A stretch of DNA of 64,000 nt from JBKQVT01 sp963727245 (GTDB taxonomy: Bacteria; Planctomycetota; Planctomycetia; Pirellulales; Thermoguttaceae). A program made the translations under genes and the position numbers. The DNA lies in the NCBI GenBank assembly GCA_963727245.1, contig CAVSFO010000018.1:310001-374000 (forward strand), read 5' to 3'. This document shows positions 59,597 through 64,000 of this stretch, in pieces. The stretch's first letter is position 1; each line of letters starts with the position of its first letter. The notes beneath the pieces were generated by a model. It ran no database searches, was not told the DNA's origin, and was given only the letters and a program-made list of their open reading frames with translations.

Positions 59597-59705
59597 ATGA
59601 CCTTGCGGGAATCTGGGAAAAAGGTGACAGGCACCATTTGTGCGAAGCACCCTACGGGCCGTTCCGGCAAATGGTGCCTGTCACCTTTTTCCCTTGCGGG
59701 AATCT
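59593..59705 (+). repeat. GTGACAGGCACC palindrome, copy 3
   Basis: The leader CTAAATGACCTTGCGGGAATC is followed by arms with core AAAAAGGTGACAGGCACC and the loop TGCGAAGCACCCTACGGGCC... Its TAA is the stop codon of the upstream lipoprotein gene. CCTTGCGGGAATCT occurs on both sides of the palindrome as a 14-bp direct repeat. The loop is flipped relative to copy 2. Confidence 0.88.
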
Positions 59706-59781
59706 CCTCGCTTTGCGCGCGAGTGGCCGCGCGGTAAAATAGAGGCGTCGGACCGCACCAACCGCGCACCCGAGAACCGCT

Positions 59782-60888
59782 GTGGCACACGTCTTCGACC
59801 CCCTGCAACCACGGGCCCGTGGTCCGGCCTCCCCGGACGACGCCGACGCAGATTGGCGAAGCTGGCTGACCACCGCCATCATGCTGTTTGTCGGCATATT
59901 GCTGGCTGGACTGGTGTTGGCCGTGCTGTACCCTCGTCCGCAGCAGGCGGCGGCCGTCGCCCAGCCCGCAAAAGAGGGCCGGGATCGCGTAAAGGAGCCG
60001 GAGGCGCCGGCCACCGGATTGAAAGGCGGAAGCGAGCCGGAGGCGTCGGCCTCCGGATTGAAGGACGCCGAGGAGCCGCCGGCCACGCCCAAGGCCGTCC
60101 CGTCGGGGGCGGATTGGGAAACCGATGCGGACGGGCCGGCTGCAAGCAAGTCGCCCACGCCGGCGAAGATCGCAGCGGAGCCCAAGCCGGTCCCGCGTCC
60201 GACATCGCCTGCCAAGCCTTCCAAGGCAGCCGGCAAGTTTGTCCCCAAGCCGGCGACGAAGGCCAAGCCCGCGCCCTTAGCGAAGGCGGCCAAGAAAGAG
60301 CCGGCGGCGCCGGAAGATGCCGCCCGCCGGGCGGGCTACGTCAAGGCAGTCGCCGCCGTGCGGTTGGCGATGTCCCAGCGCGATCTGACCGCCGCTCACA
60401 AGCATTTCAAGACCGCGGAGGCCAACTCGCAAACCCCTGCCGATGACACGGAAGTGGAGCGGCTGCAAATCATGCTCGACAACTTGGACCAGTTCTGGAA
60501 GGGGCTGCACGATGCGGCGGCCAAGTTGCAACCCGGCGATGAATTGGAGTTGAAGGACAACCGCGTGGCGATCGTCGAGGCCAGCCGCGACGAATTGATG
60601 ATCCACGTCTACGGCCGGCAGCAGCGGTATCGCGTCGACGCCCTGCCGATCGCCCTGGTCAGGGCGCTGGTGGACCGTTCCTTCGCTTCCACGCCCGGCT
60701 CGAAGGTGATCGTGGGGACGTTCTTGGCGATGGACAAGGAAGGGGATCGCGGCCGGGCCCGCGTGCTTTGGGAGGATGCGGCCAAGCATGGGGAGTCGCT
60801 GGGCCGCGACCTGCTGCCGGAGTTGGACGTCCCCTTGCCGAACGTCGGGGGCGGCACTGGCGGCGAGCTTCACCGCTTCAGCCGCTAG
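59782..60888 (+). CDS. Membrane-anchored planctomycete protein of unknown function
   Basis: A 368-residue protein with one membrane segment (TTAIMLFVGILLAGLVLAVL, residues 30-49). A disordered Ala/Pro/Lys-rich stretch to about residue 185 follows, then a helical and beta-containing soluble domain (AAHKHFKTAEANSQTPADDT; QPGDELELKDNRVAIVEASR). GTG 59782. Direct repeats GGATTGAA(A/G)G in the linker DNA repeat the motif EPEA(P/S)A(T/S)GLK. The function is unknown; the pattern fits an envelope protein with an extracytoplasmic domain. Confidence 0.65.
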   Translation: MAHVFDPLQPRARGPASPDDADADWRSWLTTAIMLFVGILLAGLVLAVLYPRPQQAAAVAQPAKEGRDRVKEPEAPATGLKGGSEPEASASGLKDAEEPPATPKAVPSGADWETDADGPAASKSPTPAKIAAEPKPVPRPTSPAKPSKAAGKFVPKPATKAKPAPLAKAAKKEPAAPEDAARRAGYVKAVAAVRLAMSQRDLTAAHKHFKTAEANSQTPADDTEVERLQIMLDNLDQFWKGLHDAAAKLQPGDELELKDNRVAIVEASRDELMIHVYGRQQRYRVDALPIALVRALVDRSFASTPGSKVIVGTFLAMDKEGDRGRARVLWEDAAKHGESLGRDLLPELDVPLPNVGGGTGGELHRFSR

Positions 60889-60934
60889 CACTGGGGGATG
60901 GCGTACCCCCCGGCTACACATCCCATGTCTCACA

Positions 60935-61047
60935 CCCCAAGCCCACCGGCTGCGACCGGTGGGAATCGGAGGCGGCCAGCAACGTTCTTTCCCACGTCCC
61001 GTTCCCACCGGTCGCGACCCGCTGCGCGGGTGCCCCGTGGGCTGGGG
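60935..61047. repeat. CCCAAGCCCACC palindrome, copy A (intergenic)
   Basis: CCCCAAGCCCACCGGCTGCG is mirrored by the right arm ...GTGCCCCGTGGGCTGGGG, with the core GCGGCCAGCAACGTTCTTTC. The right arm carries the extra GACCCGCTGCGCGGGTGC segment. Related copies lie inside imuB and dnaE2. Confidence 0.85.
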
Positions 61048-61138
61048 ATTTGAAATTGCAATCAGGCCATATCGCCCCCCCTGGCCCCCGGTCCCTGGTC
61101 CCTGGCCTCTTCTTTTTCCCGCTTGACGCCGATAATAT

Positions 61139-61157
61139 ACAGATGTACACTATCTGT
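61139..61157 (+). promoter_or_regulatory. Candidate damage-response operator before imuA
   Basis: ACAGAT-GTACACT-ATCTGT is a perfect inverted repeat with a 7-bp spacer, directly before the GGAGG ribosome-binding site at 61158-61162. imuA-imuB-dnaE2 cassettes are usually LexA-regulated, so this is a plausible operator. It does not match the well-known LexA boxes of E. coli or Bacillus. Confidence 0.45.
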
Positions 61158-61170
61158 GGAGGCTCGGCAC

Positions 61171-61923
61171 ATGGACCGGCAACAAGGCCCTGACACCATT
61201 TCCGTTCAGACGCTTCGCCAGCAGATCGCGCGGATCGAGACGGCCCGCCGGCGCCGTGACGATCCGCCGGTCTCCAGCGGTTGCGAGGCCCTGGACGCCC
61301 TGCTCCCCGAGGGGGGATTTCACCGCGGCACGCTCACGGAATGGTTGGCCGACGGCGAAGGGACGGGGGCGACGACGCTGGCCATGTTGGCCGCCCGAGA
61401 GGCGTGTCGCGAGGGTGGGACGCTGGTCGTAGTGGACGGGGACCGCCATTTTTATCCGCCGGCGGCCGTGCGGCTGGGGATTGCGCTGGATCGGCTGCTG
61501 TTGGTGCGGGTGGACCAGCGAGCCGATCACGATTGGGCGTTGGATCAGGCGTTGCGCTGCCCGGCCGTCGCGGCCGTCATGGCATGGCCGGAGGCACTGG
61601 CCGGGCCTCTGGACGGCCGGACCTTGCGGCGGCTGCAACTGGCTGCCGAGGCCCAGGGGAGTTTGGGCCTGTTGCTGCGTCCGGCCGGCGTGCGGCACTG
61701 GCCGTCGTGGGCGGACGTGCGGTTGCTGGTCGAGCCGCGGCCGGCGGACCCGGCGCAAAACCGTCGCCGCCGCCTGCGGCTTTCGCTCTTGCACTGTCGC
61801 GGCGGCAGGGAAGGCCGCAGCGTCGAGTTGGAGTTCGATGATGAGACGCATCCTCTGTTTACGGCTGCCCCCGGGGGCGTGCGGCGATCCGGCGACGACC
61901 GCCGCAAGCAATCCAGGGCCTAG
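61171..61923 (+). CDS. imuA: ImuA, mutasome accessory protein
   Basis: A 250-residue RecA/SulA-related protein that works with ImuB and DnaE2 in error-prone repair synthesis. The features are SGCEALDALLPEGGFHRGTL (the domain start) and LTEWLADGEGTGATTLAMLA, followed by the LLLRPAGVRHWPSWADVRLL and LELLHCRGG-like C-terminus (LSLLHCRGGREGRSVELEFD). ATG 61171 has GGAGG 8 bp upstream. It overlaps the imuB start by about 80 bp. The family is widespread in bacteria without UmuC-type polymerase V. Confidence 0.88.
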   Translation: MDRQQGPDTISVQTLRQQIARIETARRRRDDPPVSSGCEALDALLPEGGFHRGTLTEWLADGEGTGATTLAMLAAREACREGGTLVVVDGDRHFYPPAAVRLGIALDRLLLVRVDQRADHDWALDQALRCPAVAAVMAWPEALAGPLDGRTLRRLQLAAEAQGSLGLLLRPAGVRHWPSWADVRLLVEPRPADPAQNRRRRLRLSLLHCRGGREGRSVELEFDDETHPLFTAAPGGVRRSGDDRRKQSRA

Positions 61924-63370
61924 TGCAGTCGGCCGGGGGGACTTGGAATCGTGGGCCGCCTGGTGCCATCGTTTCAGTCCGCTGGTCGGCATCGAGCCCA
62001 CCGCCGAGCCGGCGAGCCTGCTGCTGGACGTTAGCGGGCTGGCCCATTTGTTCGGCGGCGAGGCCGCGCTGGCGGAGCAGGTGGTCGGCGATTTTGCCGC
62101 CCGGGGGCTCTCCGTCCGCCTGGCCCTGGCCGACACGCTCGGCGCCGCCTGGGCAGTGGTGCATTATCATCAAGCCCATGAACTGCCCACCCAAGCCCAC
62201 GGGGCACCCGCGCAGCGGGTCGCGTCCGGTGGGAACGGAAGCGGCCGGCCAACGTTATTCCCGGCCCTGACCCACCGGACGCAGCCGGTGGGCTTGGAGG
62301 GAGATGAATTGCAAATTCCCTCGGCTGCCTGTTTCATCGTGCCGGCCGGCGGGGCGGCCGCCGCACTGGGGCCGCTGCCGATCGAAGCCCTGCGGCTGCC
62401 GCCGGAGACCGTCGAGCTTCTGCATTCGTTGGGCATCTGGCAGATCGGCCCCTTGGCGGCGCTGCCGCGCGAGGGATCTGTCGGCGCGTTTTGGGCCGCG
62501 GCTTGCCCAGCGATGGGACCAGGCCACCGGCAGGCTCTCCGAGCCGCTGCGGGCCTATGGCCCGCCGCCGCGGTTCCTGGCCGATTGGTCGCCCGAGTAC
62601 CCGGCCGCCCGCCGCGAGATCATCGAGGCGGCCGTCGAGCGTTTGGTCGGCCGGGTGGCGGCGATGCTGGGCCGCTGCGGTCGGGGAGCGCTGCGGCTGC
62701 AATGCCGGCTGTCGTTTTTCGGAGCGGCGCCGCTGGAGATTGCCGTCGGCCTGTTCGAGGCGACGGCGCGGCCGGAAAACCTGTTCCCCTTGCTCCAGTT
62801 GCAATTGGAGCGGCTGCGGCTGCCCGGGCCGGTGCGGGCGATGTCACTGGAGGCCACGATCACGGGACCGTTGGAGTGCCGGCAGCAGGAACTGTTTCCC
62901 GACGCCGCCCTGCGCTGGCAGCCGCGGCGGCTGGCCGGGCTGGTGGAGCGGCTCAGCAGCCGGCTGGGTCTGCGGGCCGTGGTGCAGGCGCGGCTGCTGC
63001 CGGAGGCCCAGCCGGAACTGGCCTGCCGCTTCGATCCGCTGGTGCAGGACGCCGGCCGCCGCCGCGCCGCAGGGCCGGCAGGACCGTGGCGGCGGAGTTG
63101 CCGCCGCGGCCGTTGCGGTTGTTGACGCGGCCGCGGGGGCTGGCGGTCATGTCGGTCGTGCCCGACGGCCCGCCGCTGCGATTGCAACTCGACGGCCGGC
63201 AGCAGCCGATCGCGCACTGCTGGGGGCCGGAGCGGATCGAGACCGGTTGGTGGCGCGGCTGCCCGGCCGGCCGCGATTATTACCGGGTCGAGACCGCCGC
63301 CGGCCGCCGCTTGTGGCTCTTTCGCCGCTTGCGCGACGGCCGCTGGTTCTTGCACGGGATGTTCGATTGA
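61841..63370 (+). CDS. imuB: ImuB, catalytically inactive Y-family polymerase, broken in several places
   Basis: The start MRRILCLRLP is typical, but only about 30 residues separate it from SWAAWCHRFSPLVGIEP, far fewer than normal, so the N-terminal part looks deleted. The thumb/little-finger region follows: LLLDVSGLAHLFGGEAALAE, LHSLGIWQIGPLAALPRE, then after a shift near 62473 (one extra G) LSEPLRAYGPPPRFLADWSP. A second shift near 63065 leads to the C-terminal PPRPLRLLTRPRGLAVMSVV and WWRGCPAGRDYYRVE. A 108-bp palindrome is inserted in frame at 62190. ATG 61838 is an alternative. Confidence 0.82.
   Translation: MRRILCLRLPPGACGDPATTAASNPGPSAVGRGDLESWAAWCHRFSPLVGIEPTAEPASLLLDVSGLAHLFGGEAALAEQVVGDFAARGLSVRLALADTLGAAWAVVHYHQAHELPTQAHGAPAQRVASGGNGSGRPTLFPALTHRTQPVGLEGDELQIPSAACFIVPAGGAAAALGPLPIEALRLPPETVELLHSLGIWQIGPLAALPREGSVGAFWAAACPAMGPGHRQALRAAAGLWPAAAVPGRLVARVPGRPPRDHRGGRRAFGRPGGGDAGPLRSGSAAAAMPAVVFRSGAAGDCRRPVRGDGAAGKPVPLAPVAIGAAAAARAGAGDVTGGHDHGTVGVPAAGTVSRRRPALAAAAAGRAGGAAQQPAGSAGRGAGAAAAGGPAGTGLPLRSAGAGRRPPPRRRAGRTVAAELPPRPLRLLTRPRGLAVMSVVPDGPPLRLQLDGRQQPIAHCWGPERIETGWWRGCPAGRDYYRVETAAGRRLWLFRRLRDGRWFLHGMFD
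62190..62297 (+). repeat. CCCAAGCCCACC palindrome, copy B, in frame inside imuB
   Basis: CCCAAGCCCACGGGGCACCC is mirrored by ACCCACCGGACGCAGCCGGT plus GGGCTTGG, with the core GCGGCCGGCCAACGTTATTC. Its 108 bp add 36 codons, read as THRTQPVGLEGDEL at the right end, without disturbing the frame. It lies between conserved ImuB blocks. Confidence 0.9.
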
Positions 63371-63437
63371 ACGGGACTCGGTCCCCTCTCCCGACCAACC
63401 TTCGGTCGGTGCCCGGAGAGGGCAGGGTGAGGGCTTT

Positions 63438-64000
63438 GTGCGTTTCTCCTACGCCGAATTGCACGCGAAAACGAATTTCTCCTTCCTCGAAGGGGCTTCG
63501 CATCCCGACGAGCTGGTCGGCCGCGCCGCCGAACTGGGCTATGCGGCCCTGGCGATTACCGATCGCAACAGCCTGGCCGGAGTGGTGCGGGCCCATCAGG
63601 CCGCCAAGGAGGCGGGCTTGAAACTCCTCGTCGGCGCCGAGATCACCCCCGAGGACGCCCCGCCGGTGGTCCTGTGGGCAACCGACCGGGCCGCCTATGG
63701 ACGCCTGGCGCGATTGATCACGCGGGGCCGCCGCCGGGCCGAAAAAGGGCAATGCTCGCTGACGCTCGACAACGTCGCCGAACATGCCGCCGGACTGCTG
63801 GCGGGAGTGATTGCGGAATTCGCAATTCGGCAGGCGATTCCTTCCCAAGCCCACCGGCTGCGTCCGGTGGGAACGGAAGCGGCAGGCAACGTTTTTCCCG
63901 ATACCCGTTCCCACCGGCCGCAGCCGGTGGGCTTGGGAGGCGAGGAATTACGCTTGCGAAAGTATCGCGAACTGTTCGGCGACCGCTGTTATCTGCTGGC
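63438..64000 (+). CDS. dnaE2: Error-prone DNA polymerase DnaE2, 3' end outside window
   Basis: The catalytic subunit of the ImuA-ImuB-DnaE2 mutasome, a C-family polymerase. The visible 187 codons are the PHP domain: FSYAELHAKTNFSFLEGASH, ALAITDRNSLAGVVRAHQAA, GLKLLVGAEITPED, and YRELFGDRCYLLA at the edge. The frame is open throughout, including a palindrome of about 94 bp that encodes about 33 extra residues near residues 136-167. GTG 63438 is the likely start; no strong ribosome-binding site is visible. The gap from imuB holds a CCCTCTCC hairpin element. Confidence 0.9.
   Translation, partial: MRFSYAELHAKTNFSFLEGASHPDELVGRAAELGYAALAITDRNSLAGVVRAHQAAKEAGLKLLVGAEITPEDAPPVVLWATDRAAYGRLARLITRGRRRAEKGQCSLTLDNVAEHAAGLLAGVIAEFAIRQAIPSQAHRLRPVGTEAAGNVFPDTRSHRPQPVGLGGEELRLRKYRELFGDRCYLL
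63844..63937 (+). repeat. CCCAAGCCCACC palindrome, copy C, in frame inside dnaE2
   Basis: CCCAAGCCCACCGGCTGCGT is mirrored by CACCGGCCGCAGCCGGTGGG plus CTTGGG, with the core GCGGCAGGCAACGTTTTTCC. It is read as SQAHRLRPVGTEAAGNVFPD and RPQPVGLGGEEL, the same frame as in imuB. Flanking DnaE2 residues remain in frame. Confidence 0.92.

Overview
The window is high-GC DNA that reads like a member of the Planctomycetota, probably Pirellulales-like. This rests on family content: DUF1571, DUF1844 and DUF6677 proteins, a PP2C/Ser-Thr kinase fusion, a heme-poor planctomycete-type cytochrome, zinc-ribbon plus GYF proteins, an OmpH-LpxC-LpxA outer-membrane cluster, and dense families of short palindromic repeats between genes. 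No plasmid or prophage backbone is evident, so I take it as chromosomal.

Layout. 1-16 kb: a partial acyltransferase, a REP-associated transposase (RAYT) with its palindromes, rpsR, mutS, a SufR-like regulator, a hydrolase, a DUF1571 protein, a metallo-beta-lactamase-fold enzyme, a TolC protein between two composite repeats, a sugar-kinase/unknown/HAD cluster, and a type II restriction-modification pair whose ScaI-like nuclease carries an N-terminal helix-turn-helix. 16-32 kb: pyrG and two planctomycete membrane or accessory genes, an inserted unknown gene, acylphosphatase, an ABC permease, the lipid A block ompH-lpxC-lpxA-oxidoreductase, nfo, an acetyltransferase and an M16 peptidase pair. 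32-43 kb: a DUF433/DUF5615 toxin-antitoxin pair, a WD40-like gene, a KAP-like ATPase, a CAP protein, plsC, rimI, a hemerythrin protein, hemG and amt. 43.9-47.6 kb: a less GC-rich island with a divergent ComM-like ATPase, a probable PD-(D/E)XK nuclease and an overlapping Dam-like methyltransferase. 48-60 kb: a VOC protein, bacterioferritin, a TIGR03768-like phosphoesterase, a PP2C-kinase fusion, an APC permease, a Nudix hydrolase, an RHH/RelE pair and tRNA-Met(CAT). 60.9-64 kb: the damage-inducible mutagenesis cassette imuA-imuB-dnaE2, which leaves the window.

Two themes dominate. First, palindromic repeats do more than fill gaps. One family of about 100 bp lies in frame inside both imuB and dnaE2 and is read in the same frame in both. 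Another supplies the stop codons of lpxC and of a PAP2-like lipoprotein gene. Others form the C-terminal codons of mutS, a hydrolase and an ATPase. Second, about 15 otherwise well-conserved genes are broken by single-base shifts, several in homopolymers. This looks more like residual sequencing or assembly error than decay, so these genes are listed as single loci with the break noted.
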